The notes under the pieces: generated by a model
The model's input: the letters and a program-made list of their open reading frames with translations, nothing else
Told to the model about the DNA's origin: nothing
Database searches by the model: none
Position numbers and translations under genes: made by a program
NCBI GenBank assembly: GCA_003058495.1
Contig: QBVC01000012.1
Span: 1 to 64,000 of the forward strand
DNA: 64,000 nucleotides
Direction: 5' to 3'
DNA from: a gamma proteobacterium symbiont of Ctena orbiculata
GTDB lineage: Bacteria > Pseudomonadota > Gammaproteobacteria > Chromatiales > Chromatiaceae
In this document: one piece after another, positions 8,995 through 16,868 of the stretch
Position numbering within the stretch: position 1 is the first letter of the stretch
Layout: each line of letters opens with the position of its first letter

Positions 8995-9701
8995 ACCTTA
9001 TCTCCCATAAACTAGATTCGATTGCCTGATTAGGGTCTAAAGTGAAAAGTCAGTTATTATGCCCATAAATTCAATAAGATACAGAAGGAAAGGTAGAATG
9101 TCCATGTGGCCCGGAAATCAGTTTGGGTATAGTGGGTGTGTGTTATACACAGATCCTTCAATAGATGGGTGTTCTACTCAGTTAGTGACCAGATCTTGTT
9201 GATGAACCGACCGATATGTTTGACGAAAAAACCTATGTCAGGTCTATCAAGCGGGTTTCCAAGGTCTATTCAGACTTGACATAAAGTAGGCACGTATTCC
9301 ACTTGTCTGTATAACTGTAGTTCCAAGTTTTCACCTTGTATTGAAGAACTCTATCCTGTCTCTAAATGGATCACCATCGCTTGGTTGAGTAGATCTGGTA
9401 TTGTGTGGATCTGATAATTGGTCATTTGCAGCACGCTACTGGACGAAACCTGTTTGTAACATTCTAACAACAACTAATGAGAGCCTTTGGGATTGACCAA
9501 AAGGTATAGACCACCACCATCAAAAAGCTTATATGCCATCTCTTTTGGGTTTGGCGTTTCTAACTACTGTGTCTGTAAGAACCATTCTCCCACCATTGGG
9601 GTATAGTCCCCTTGAGGGAGGAGGGGTACCTCGAGAACTACCCCCGGAATGGCCAGGGTGTGGGTGTATGTTATTGAACCTTGCTTGACACGGTATATTA
9701 G
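8995..9701. other. Non-coding stretch between hsdM and ssrA
   Basis: I find no convincing gene in about 700 bases. Composition is more AT-rich than the core genes. The only clear structure is the folded element at 9593-9652, described separately. It is the junction between the island and the conserved ssrA locus, so it may hold decayed integrase or attachment remnants, none of which I can recognise. Confidence 0.5.
9593..9652. other. Multi-stem inverted-repeat element
   Basis: CCATTGGGGTA (9593-9603) pairs with TACCCC plus AATGG (9639-9652, three-base bulge CGG), making an 11-bp outer stem. Inside, CCCC (9608-9611) can pair with GGGG (9623-9626). No T-run follows on either strand, so it is not a simple terminator. 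It may be a structured RNA, a mobile-element end or a protein site. Confidence 0.4.
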
Positions 9702-9726
9702 AAAAAAGCCCGTTTTATGCGGGCTT
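9702..9726 (-). terminator. Rho-independent terminator of ssrA
   Basis: On the minus strand AAGCCCG (9726-9720) pairs with CGGGCTT (9712-9706) around a 7-base loop, followed by a T-run to 9702. It lies 34 bases beyond the tmRNA 3' end. Confidence 0.9.
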
Positions 9727-9759
9727 ATGGATGATATTGGACTTGATTGGATGGTGATT

Positions 9760-10125
9760 TGGTGGAGGCGGGCGGATTTGAACCGCCGTCCGCGAGTCCT
9801 CTGCCTATAGCTCTACATGCTTAGCCCTGTCTATTATGTTTAACCGATCACTACCCGACGAGCAGGGTATGTGACAAGCGATCCCGGTAAGGTTTTAACA
9901 TCTCCGCCCCGGTCGAGCTTCAATGCGATCCCATGAGATATGACGCCTGAAAAGCTGGACGCATAGGCACGGCTCCAGTCAGACGGCACCCTACTGGGTA
10001 TTAAGCAGCGAGTGCGTAGTTGTCGTCGTTGGCAACTATAAGTTTGCAGCTGGATTTACGAGGTTCTCTGCCCCTCGACATGCACTTTAGGTTTTGTAAC
10101 CCCCGTCGAAGCCTACGTCGCCCCC
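9760..10125 (-). ncRNA. ssrA: tmRNA (transfer-messenger RNA)
   Basis: Rescues ribosomes stalled on broken mRNAs together with SmpB. The tRNA-like ends are clear: 5' GGGGGCG at 10125 pairs with CGCCTCC before ACCA. The T arm GGTTCAAATCC lies near the 3' end and CCA is encoded (9762-9760). The mRNA-like part at 10033-10001 reads ANDDNYALAA then TAA, with resume codon GCC. That differs from the E. coli tag ANDENYALAA by one residue. At 366 bases the length is normal. smpB lies just upstream on the same strand. The 3' end is a common integration site, and the defence island starts right beyond it. Confidence 0.97.
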
Positions 10126-10144
10126 AAACGGTAAGTGAATAGAC

Positions 10145-10174
10145 ATTATAGGGGAGAGATAGGTTCCCGGACAA
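10145..10174 (-). promoter_or_regulatory. ssrA promoter
   Basis: On the minus strand TTGTCC (10174-10169) and a perfect TATAAT (10150-10145) are 18 bases apart. The predicted start is a dozen bases before the mature tmRNA 5' end, consistent with a processed precursor. Confidence 0.65.
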
Positions 10175-10230
10175 ATTGAGGAGTATCGGGGGAGCTTAAT
10201 TCAGAGGAGATTGCAGTGATCGACAGTTTC

Positions 10231-10290
10231 GGTGGGGCAGGGCCCCACCCTACAGGCTGATCATAGGGTAGGGTGGGGCCCTGCCCCACC
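10231..10290. repeat. REP-like perfect inverted repeat (type B)
   Basis: A 22-bp perfect inverted repeat: GGTGGGGCAGGGCCCCACCC plus TA (10231-10252) against its complement at 10269-10290, with a 16-base loop. Each arm is itself nearly palindromic. It sits between smpB and ssrA. A related single copy lies at 60492-60518. It may act as a processing or termination structure. Confidence 0.75.
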
Positions 10291-10297
10291 GGTAAGC

Positions 10298-10777
10298 CTA
10301 ACCGTGCTTGAACAGGCGCTCCTTCTCCCGTTTCCAGTCACGATCCTTGTCGCTGGCCCGCTTGTCGTGCTGCTTCTTGCCCTTGGCGAGGCCGATCTCC
10401 AGCTTGGCCATGCCTCTTTTCCAATACATGGCGGTGGGAACCAGGGTGTAGCCCTTGCGCTCCACCAGACCGATCAGTTTGTTCAGCTCGCTGCGGTGGA
10501 GCAGCAGTTTCCTGGTTCGGGTCGGATCGGGATGGATATGGGTCGATGCAGTGCTGAGGGGCACGATATGGGCGCCGAAGAGGAAGGCCTCGCCCTCCTT
10601 GAGGGTGATATAGCTCTCCTTGATCTGTACCCGGCCCTCGCGCAGGCTCTTCACCTCCCAGCCCTGCAGGGCGATACCCGCCTCGTAGCGTTCTTCGATG
10701 AAAAAGTCGTGGCCGGCCTTTTTGTTGAGCGCAATCGTGGCGCCGCCGGCGTTTTTCTTTTTTGCCTTTTTTGCCAT
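10298..10777 (-). CDS. smpB: SsrA-binding protein SmpB
   Basis: Small basic RNA-binding protein (159 residues) that delivers tmRNA to stalled ribosomes. The family core is visible: [33 protein letters not shown], and the lysine/arginine-rich C-terminal tail [13 protein letters not shown] that probes the empty mRNA channel. The N-terminal AKKAKKKN extension is usual. It lies upstream of its RNA partner ssrA on the same strand, separated by the inverted repeat at 10231-10290. Confidence 0.97.
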   Translation of the reverse strand: MAKKAKKKNAGGATIALNKKAGHDFFIEERYEAGIALQGWEVKSLREGRVQIKESYITLKEGEAFLFGAHIVPLSTASTHIHPDPTRTRKLLLHRSELNKLIGLVERKGYTLVPTAMYWKRGMAKLEIGLAKGKKQHDKRASDKDRDWKREKERLFKHG

Positions 10778-10913
10778 CCGGCCATTCTAATCGCCATCCA
10801 AGCCGCTCACCAGAGGCGGCTTGTTAAACGGCGGTATTTTACGGAAAATGTAGCACTTTCATGCTTATGGCATGGTGTTGCATGGCATTACATCCGATAC
10901 AAGGCGGGTTTTT

Positions 10914-12314
10914 ATGGCTGAAAGACAATCGATCCATGGTCAATGGTCCTCGAGGCTGATATTCATTCTTGCCGCCACCGGTTCGGCCGTGGGTCTGGGT
11001 AATGTCTGGAAGTTTCCCTATATAACCGGGGAGAACGGCGGCGGCGCCTTCGTCCTCTTCTATCTGCTCTGCATCGCCATTGTCGGACTCCCCATCATGA
11101 TGGCGGAGATCATGCTTGGGCGGCGGGGCAGGCAGAGCCCGATCAACACCATGACCACACTCAGCGAGGAAGAGGGGGCCAACAGGCAGTGGTCCCTGGT
11201 CGGTTGGAGCGGCGTCCTCGCCGGTTTTCTGATTCTCTCCTACTACAGTGTCATCGCGGGATGGGCGCTGGCCTATGTGGTCAGGGCGGCGGGCGGTGAG
11301 TTCAGCGGTGTGGACGCGGGGGGTATTCAATCCCTGTTCAACGGTTTGGTGGGGGACCCCGAGCGGCTGTTGGCCTGGCATACCATGTTCATGCTGATGA
11401 CCATGTTCGTGGTCGCCAAAGGGGTCAAGGCCGGCCTGGAGCGGGCGGTGACCTATCTCATGCCCGCGCTCTTCATCCTCTTGGTCGTGCTGGTCGGCTA
11501 TGCGATGAATACGGGCTTTTTCGCCCAGGGCATCGAATTTCTGTTCACCCCCGATTTCTATAAATTGGTGCACAGCTGTGAAGTGGTGGACGGCCTGGAA
11601 CAGTGCGAGGTGAGCGGCACGCCACTACTGGTCGCCATGGGGCATGCCTTCTTTACCCTCAGCCTGGGGATGGGTGCGATCATGGTGTATGGCTCCTATA
11701 TGCCGAAAAAGTCCTCGATTGCGGGCTCCGCCATTTTGATCGCCCTGCTCGATACCCTGGTGGCCCTGGTCGCCGGGATGGCGATATTCCCGATTGTCTT
11801 CGCCAACGGCCTTGAACCGGGCGCCGGTCCAGGCCTGATCTTTCAGACCCTGCCCATCGCCTTTGGCGCCATGCCGGGTGGCCAGTTTTTCGGCACCCTC
11901 TTCTTTGTCCTGCTCGTCTTCGCCGCCTGGAGCTCGGCGATCTCCCTGATAGAGCCCGCGGTGGCATGGCTGGTGGAAAATCGCAATATGACCCGGGTCA
12001 GGGCAGCGGTCTGGCTGGGGGCGATAACCTGGCTTTTGGGCCTCGGCTCGGTCTTCTCATTCAATATCTGGTCAGAGGTCAAGATCTTCGAGAAGACGTT
12101 CTTTGATCTGCTCGATTACCTGACTGCCAATATCATGCTGCCGTTGGGCGGTCTGCTGATCGCCATATTCAGCGGCTGGCTGATGAAGACGGCGTCCAGC
12201 AAGGATGAGTTCGCGATGCGTCCGGTCGGCTACCGGATCTGGTGGAATCTTATTCGATACATCTCACCGCTTGCGGTGATCGTGGTATTTCTGAATGCGA
12301 TAGGAATAATTTAG
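10914..12314 (+). CDS. Sodium-dependent transporter, NSS/SNF family
   Basis: Inner-membrane LeuT-fold symporter of 466 residues, probably carrying an amino acid or similar small solute with sodium. The family signature GSAVGLGNVWKFPYITGENG lies in the first membrane segment, followed by about eleven further hydrophobic segments. The start at 10914 is chosen over an in-frame upstream start because AAGGCGGG precedes it by five bases and MAERQSIHGQWSSR is the usual family N-terminus. The stop is directly followed by the ratA start. The substrate cannot be told from sequence. Confidence 0.9.
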   Translation: MAERQSIHGQWSSRLIFILAATGSAVGLGNVWKFPYITGENGGGAFVLFYLLCIAIVGLPIMMAEIMLGRRGRQSPINTMTTLSEEEGANRQWSLVGWSGVLAGFLILSYYSVIAGWALAYVVRAAGGEFSGVDAGGIQSLFNGLVGDPERLLAWHTMFMLMTMFVVAKGVKAGLERAVTYLMPALFILLVVLVGYAMNTGFFAQGIEFLFTPDFYKLVHSCEVVDGLEQCEVSGTPLLVAMGHAFFTLSLGMGAIMVYGSYMPKKSSIAGSAILIALLDTLVALVAGMAIFPIVFANGLEPGAGPGLIFQTLPIAFGAMPGGQFFGTLFFVLLVFAAWSSAISLIEPAVAWLVENRNMTRVRAAVWLGAITWLLGLGSVFSFNIWSEVKIFEKTFFDLLDYLTANIMLPLGGLLIAIFSGWLMKTASSKDEFAMRPVGYRIWWNLIRYISPLAVIVVFLNAIGII

Positions 12315-12758
12315 GTGCCGGTCGTGAGCAAAAGCGCACTGGTGCTACACTCGGCGCAAGAGATGTATGAGCTGGTCTGTGACTTCGAGTCCTATCCCGA
12401 TTTTCTCCCCTGGTGCAGCAACAGCCGCCTGATCTCGCGGTCGGAGGAGAAGCTGTGTGGCGAACTCGAGGTTTCAAGGATCGGCATTCGGCAGCGTTTT
12501 GCCACCTGTAACCAACTGGTGAAGAACCAGCGCATGGAGATTGCCTTGCTGGAAGGACCGTTTCGCAAGCTGCACGGGGCCTGGCAGTTCACTGAGCTGC
12601 AGCCCGGGGCCTGCAAGGTGGAACTGCTGCTGGAGTTCGAATTTGCGGGCAAGATGATCGATGCCGCATTTGGACGGGTATTCAGCCAGGTTGCCAACAG
12701 CCTGGTGGATGCATTCTGTAAACGGGCGGACGAAATCTACAGAAAGGGTGCGGAATGA
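12315..12758 (+). CDS. ratA: RatA/CoQ-binding START-domain protein
   Basis: A 147-residue protein of the polyketide cyclase/START fold (YfjG/RatA, also related to mitochondrial Coq10). E. coli RatA was reported to block 70S ribosome association, while related proteins bind ubiquinone. The conserved start SALVLHSAQEMYELVCDFES and the YPDFLPWC motif are present. It starts with GTG right after the transporter stop, with a second GTG at 12324 as an alternative. It overlaps rnfH by four bases (ATGA), the standard ratA-rnfH pair. Confidence 0.9.
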   Translation: MPVVSKSALVLHSAQEMYELVCDFESYPDFLPWCSNSRLISRSEEKLCGELEVSRIGIRQRFATCNQLVKNQRMEIALLEGPFRKLHGAWQFTELQPGACKVELLLEFEFAGKMIDAAFGRVFSQVANSLVDAFCKRADEIYRKGAE

Positions 12759-13057
12759 AATTCGAAGTCGCCTTTGGCACGCTCGACGAACAGGCCTTGT
12801 TGACCGTTGAATCGGCAGAACCGCTGACCGCGAAACAGGCCATCGAGGCCTCGGGCATCCTGGAGCGGTTTCCCGAGATCGATCTCAAGACCAATAAGAT
12901 AGGGATCTTCGGCAAGGCTACCAAGCTCGATGCGCTACTCTCGGAAGGGGATAGGGTGGAGATCTATCGGCCGCTGATTGCCGATCCCAAGGAGGCGCGC
13001 AAAAAACGGGCAGCCGAGGGCAAGTCGATGCGTAAAGGGGGCGGGGGGAAAAACTAG
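12755..13057 (+). CDS. rnfH: RnfH family ubiquitin-like protein
   Basis: A 100-residue beta-grasp protein of unknown biochemical function, almost always paired with ratA. FGTLDEQALLTVESAEPLTA, the central EIDLKTNKIGIFGK and the YRPLIADPKEARKKRA tail are family features. The start ATG overlaps the ratA stop, suggesting translational coupling. Confidence 0.9.
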   Translation: MKFEVAFGTLDEQALLTVESAEPLTAKQAIEASGILERFPEIDLKTNKIGIFGKATKLDALLSEGDRVEIYRPLIADPKEARKKRAAEGKSMRKGGGGKN

Positions 13058-13131
13058 TCAGCCAGTCGCCGCGACCCCGCTGTTCGTCTCGGACCCGTCA
13101 ACAGGCCTGGCTGGGCGGCGCCCGGCGATGA

Positions 13132-13581
13132 TCAGTCGTCGGCGCCGAATCCCAGCGAGTACCAGAGCCGTTCCAGTATCCCAAGGTCGCCATCGTAATC
13201 GGGGACGCTGACCAGCAGCTCCTTTTTCTCCTGGTTCGATTCCACCGTTTCGGCAGGTTCGATCTCTCCGCCGAAGCGCGCCAGGCTGTCACCTTCGAAG
13301 TAGAGGCTGAAGCGCTTGATTTCCATGGGCTCATTTCGCCGTTTGACTGCGAACAGGTAGTCCCAGCGCTGCTGGTGAAAGACATCGATCAGCATCGGCG
13401 TGCCGAGGGCGAAGCGTACCTGGCGCTTACTCATGCCCGGTTCCAGCAGGGCGACCATTTCAGGGGTGATGATGTTACCTTGTTCGATATCCGGCGAGTG
13501 GACCAGGGAGAACTCCTCCCAGGAACTGCAGGCGCTCAACAGGGGGAGGATTGAGAAAATGATGATGAGAATCTTTTTCAT
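13132..13581 (-). CDS. bamE: Outer membrane assembly lipoprotein BamE
   Basis: Lipoprotein of the BAM complex that inserts beta-barrel proteins into the outer membrane. At 149 residues it is longer than the E. coli form because of a C-terminal extension. A signal peptide ends in the lipobox LLSAC (modified cysteine about residue 18). The SmpA/OmlA fold motifs QGNIITPEMVALLEPGMSKRQVRFALGTPM and VFHQQRWDYLF are clear. It is divergent from fur, as in many gammaproteobacteria, and its first codons overlap a Fur-box-like sequence. Confidence 0.95.
   Translation of the reverse strand: MKKILIIIFSILPLLSACSSWEEFSLVHSPDIEQGNIITPEMVALLEPGMSKRQVRFALGTPMLIDVFHQQRWDYLFAVKRRNEPMEIKRFSLYFEGDSLARFGGEIEPAETVESNQEKKELLVSVPDYDGDLGILERLWYSLGFGADD
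13561..13579. promoter_or_regulatory. Possible Fur box between bamE and fur
   Basis: GATGATGAGAATCTTTTTC matches the 19-base Fur consensus at 15 of 19 positions. It overlaps bamE codons 1-7 and lies 87 bases before fur. Because it also encodes MKKILII it could be coincidence; autoregulation of fur would explain it. Confidence 0.35.
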
Positions 13582-13665
13582 TACAAGTACAATCTGGGTT
13601 CAGCCACAATAGTAACTCATTCACCGATTATCGGCAGCCCCGATTTTTCCGGCTGGAGAGCACGG

Positions 13666-14085
13666 ATGGATAACCAGGATATACGCAAAGCGGGACTCAA
13701 GGTCACCCACCCCAGGATCAAGATCCTGGAGTTGCTTGAGAACAGCAGTCAACGCCATGTCAGTGCTGAAGATGTCTATAAGATGCTCCTCGATAACGGG
13801 GAGGAGATCGGTCTTGCCACCGTGTACAGGGTATTGACCCAGTTTGAGACCGCGGGTTTGGTCACGCGTCACAATTTCGAGGGGGGGCATGCGGTTTTCG
13901 AACTGGACCGGGGAGGCCATCATGACCATATGGTCTGCGTGGTTTGCGGTAAGGTGGAGGAGTTCATCGATCCCACGATCGAGAAGCGTCAGCGGGAGAT
14001 CGCCAAGTCCCACGGTTTTGAAATGGTGGACCATTCACTGATTATCTATGGTCACTGCAGCAATCCCAAGTGCAGTGTGGGATGA
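13666..14085 (+). CDS. fur: Ferric uptake regulator Fur
   Basis: Iron-responsive repressor of 139 residues. The winged helix covers roughly 1-80 (LKVTHPRIKILELLE, GLATVYRVLTQFETAGLV). The metal-binding region contains HHDHMVCVVCGK with C91 and C94, and a second pair C131/C136 near the C-terminus. It is divergent from bamE and converges on recN, with only 9 bases between the stop codons. Confidence 0.97.
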   Translation: MDNQDIRKAGLKVTHPRIKILELLENSSQRHVSAEDVYKMLLDNGEEIGLATVYRVLTQFETAGLVTRHNFEGGHAVFELDRGGHHDHMVCVVCGKVEEFIDPTIEKRQREIAKSHGFEMVDHSLIIYGHCSNPKCSVG

Positions 14086-14094
14086 GAATTTACC

Positions 14095-15771
14095 CTAGTT
14101 CGGGCTCGATGCGAGGTTGATCATCTCCTCGGCATGGGCCAGGGTCTGTTCGGTGATCCGGACGCCTCCGAGCATCCGCGCTATCTCCTGAATCCGCTCC
14201 TCCTGCTGCAACTCGGCGATTGCTGTCCAGGTCCTCTTCTTCTCGGTTGTTTTCTGCACCTGGAAGTGGTGCATCGCCTGGGATGCGACCTGGGGCAGAT
14301 GGGTGACACAGAGTATTTGCCGGTTTCCGGCGAGGGTACGCAGCATCTGGCCGACGATCTCGGCAACACCGCCGCCGATGCCCACGTCCACCTCGTCGAA
14401 AACCAGGGTGGGGGTCGAGCCGCAGCGAATGGTCGCAACCTGGATGGCAAGGCTGATGCGCGACAGCTCGCCGCCGGAGGCGACCTTGCTCAAGGGTTGC
14501 AACGGCATGCCCGGGTTGGCCGACACCATGAATTCCACCTGTTCCAATCCGTTTGCCCCGGCCCGTGTCTCCTCGAGCCTATGCAGCGAGACGCTGAAAC
14601 GCCCCCCCGGCATGCCGAGCTTGCCCATGGCCCCGGTGATTTCGCTGTCCAGACGCTGCGCGGCATCCTGGCGTTTACCGCTTAGCTTTCCCGCCGATTC
14701 CAGATAGGCGCTGCGCCGTTGATCCACCAGGCGGGTCAACTCATCCAACTCGAGATCACTGTTTTGCAGCAGCTTAAGCTCCTCTTCGAATTCGGTTTGT
14801 TTATCCGCCAGCTGTTCAGGTTTGACGCGGTATTTGCGGGCAGTTTCGTGTATCGCACTCAATCGCTCTTCCACCTGCTGCAGGCCTGCCGAGTCGAGTT
14901 CCATCCCGTTGAGGTAGTCACGCAGATGCGCCAGGGTTTCATCCACCTGTATCAGGGCGCCATCGAGCATCTGCTGAGGCTGGTTGAGCCTGCCATCCAG
15001 TTCTGCCGCCTCGTTGAGGCGATCCACATAACTCGAGAGGCGGCTGCGCAGCGCCAGCTGCTCCTCATCCAGACCATTGATCACGCTGCTGCAGGTATCG
15101 GCCAACTGCTCCTGGTGGCTGAGACGCCGCTGTTCCTGCCCCAGGCTGGTCCATTCATCGGCGGTGATATTCAAACCCTGTAATTCGTTGACCTGGAAGC
15201 TCAGCAGGTCCAGGCGGGAGGCCCGATCCGCGGCGGAGGCGGTGAGGCTCTCGAGCCGTGACTTATCGTTCCGATAGAGCCGGTAGTCCTCTTTAACCTG
15301 TTTCGCAAGATCCTGAACACCCCCGTAGGCATCCAGCAGATCGCGCTGGTGTCCGCTTTTGAGCAGCGACTGGTGGGCGTGCTGGCCGTGTATCTCCACC
15401 AGGTGGCCGCCCAGCTCCTGCAGCTGCTGCAGGGGAACCGCGCGGCCGTTGATAAAGGCCTTGGAGCGGCCTTGCTGGGAGAGGCTGCGGCGCAGGATGC
15501 ACTCATCCGCTTCATCCAGCTCCTGTTGCCGCAGCCAGTCGGTCGCTGCCGGGAGGCCTCTCAAGTCGAACACGGCGGTGACCTCGGCGCGATCGCTCTC
15601 TGCTCTGATCATGCTGTTGTCCGCGCGATCGCCGAGGGCCAGTCCCAGGGCATCGATCAAGATCGATTTTCCCGCGCCGGTTTCACCCGTCAGCGCGGTC
15701 AGGCCATCCAGCAGTTCGAGTTCCAGGCTGGAGACTATGGCCAGATTGCGGATCTGTATCTCGGTCAGCAT
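14095..15771 (-). CDS. recN: DNA repair protein RecN
   Basis: SMC-like ATPase acting in double-strand break repair, 558 residues. Walker A GETGAGKSILIDAL lies at 29-42, long coiled-coil segments fill the middle, and the C-terminal half has the ABC signature region (SKVASGGELSRISLAI) and Walker B LVFDEVDVGIGG. The start overlaps the end of nadK by 7 bases, the common nadK-recN pairing. RecN is usually under LexA control, but no clear SOS box is visible because the promoter is probably upstream of nadK. Confidence 0.97.
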   Translation of the reverse strand: MLTEIQIRNLAIVSSLELELLDGLTALTGETGAGKSILIDALGLALGDRADNSMIRAESDRAEVTAVFDLRGLPAATDWLRQQELDEADECILRRSLSQQGRSKAFINGRAVPLQQLQELGGHLVEIHGQHAHQSLLKSGHQRDLLDAYGGVQDLAKQVKEDYRLYRNDKSRLESLTASAADRASRLDLLSFQVNELQGLNITADEWTSLGQEQRRLSHQEQLADTCSSVINGLDEEQLALRSRLSSYVDRLNEAAELDGRLNQPQQMLDGALIQVDETLAHLRDYLNGMELDSAGLQQVEERLSAIHETARKYRVKPEQLADKQTEFEEELKLLQNSDLELDELTRLVDQRRSAYLESAGKLSGKRQDAAQRLDSEITGAMGKLGMPGGRFSVSLHRLEETRAGANGLEQVEFMVSANPGMPLQPLSKVASGGELSRISLAIQVATIRCGSTPTLVFDEVDVGIGGGVAEIVGQMLRTLAGNRQILCVTHLPQVASQAMHHFQVQKTTEKKRTWTAIAELQQEERIQEIARMLGGVRITEQTLAHAEEMINLASSPN

Positions 15772-16658
15772 CGGTTGTTCTTCGGACTCTCCGACCAGCC
15801 GAGTTTGGCGCGCAAGATACTGTAGTAGTCGTAGCCGTGGGGATGGATCAGTCGCACCTGGTGTTCAGCCTTGCGTATCCGTATCACCTCTCCCGGCATG
15901 GCCGGGAGGCTGGTCTGTCCGTCGCAGGTGATCTGCACATCCTCCGCATGGGAGGGGTGGAGATGGATCTCGATTTCGCTGTCGCCATCGACTACGATCG
16001 GGCGGTTGCTGAGGGTATGGGGGCAGATCGGTACCATCACGATGGCGTTCAGCGAGGGGTGCAGCAGCGGGCCGCCGCCGGAGAGGGCATAGGCGGTCGA
16101 TCCCGTTGGGGTGGAGACGATCAGTCCGTCGGAGCGTTGATCATTGACCAGCAGTTCATCCACATAGGTCTCGAACTCGATCATGCGGGCGATATTCCAC
16201 TTGTGCAGCACCACATCGTTGAGGGCGAGAATCTTCTGCTGCGAGGAGGATTCATCTCCCATGCTGACTTCGAGGAGAAATCGTCCCTCCTGTTCGTAGT
16301 GGCCGTTAAGGATCTCCGCAAGCCGGTTTGTCATCTGGTCAGGGGAGAGATCGACCAGGAATCCGAGGCGTCCCAGGTTTATGCCCAGGATGGGTATATT
16401 CTGGCTGGCCAGCGTCCGTGCGGCATGCAGCAGGGTGCCGTCGCCGCCAACCACGATGACCAGTTCACTCTGTCTCGCCATTTCGATATCGGGAACACCG
16501 CTGACCGGTTTACCTTCCAGCAGGCGGCAGGTGGCCTCCTCGAATATAACCTCCCGCTTCTGCTCGATGAGAAAATCATAGAGCCGCAGCAGCGTCTCCT
16601 TGACCATCGGGTCGCCATGCTTGCCGATCAATCCGATCTGTTGAAAGCGTTTATGCAT
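15765..16658 (-). CDS. nadK: NAD kinase
   Basis: Phosphorylates NAD to NADP. GGDGTLL, LGRLGFL, LNDVVLHK and the glycine-rich GLIVSTPTGSTAYALSGGGP are all present. The start at 16658 (MHKRFQQIGLIGKHGD) gives 297 residues, close to the family norm. A longer in-frame start at 16724 adds 22 residues that do not resemble the family. No strong ribosome binding site is visible at either. It precedes recN and is divergent from hrcA. Confidence 0.95.
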   Translation of the reverse strand: MHKRFQQIGLIGKHGDPMVKETLLRLYDFLIEQKREVIFEEATCRLLEGKPVSGVPDIEMARQSELVIVVGGDGTLLHAARTLASQNIPILGINLGRLGFLVDLSPDQMTNRLAEILNGHYEQEGRFLLEVSMGDESSSQQKILALNDVVLHKWNIARMIEFETYVDELLVNDQRSDGLIVSTPTGSTAYALSGGGPLLHPSLNAIVMVPICPHTLSNRPIVVDGDSEIEIHLHPSHAEDVQITCDGQTSLPAMPGEVIRIRKAEHQVRLIHPHGYDYYSILRAKLGWSESPKNNRC

Positions 16659-16779
16659 GCCGTAGGGTATCGAATCAAAGTAGTGCTTGAGTCTGGCGAT
16701 AGGGATAAGGGTGACTAAAAACAAACGTTAGCATGCCGAAAAGGGCATTCCAAGCATCCCAATATCGCTATCACGATGC

Positions 16780-16808
16780 TTGACTAGCCAGAGGCAAGTT
16801 GCTAATTT
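16780..16808 (+). promoter_or_regulatory. Possible hrcA operon promoter
   Basis: TTGACT (16780-16785) and TAATTT (16803-16808) are 17 bases apart and end ten bases before the CIRCE operator, so a bound HrcA would cover the start site. The -10 match is poor. Confidence 0.35.
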
Positions 16809-16817
16809 TCTAATCAA

Positions 16818-16844
16818 TTGGCACTCAACTTGACAGAGTGCTAA
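16818..16844 (+). promoter_or_regulatory. CIRCE operator (HrcA-binding)
   Basis: TTGGCACTC, 9 bases, GAGTGCTAA: the controlling inverted repeat of chaperone expression with one mismatch from the consensus TTAGCACTC-N9-GAGTGCTAA. It lies 24 bases before the hrcA start, which implies HrcA represses hrcA-grpE (and perhaps dnaK). Confidence 0.95.
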
Positions 16845-16868
16845 TAATCATCCCGGAGATTCCCTCAG

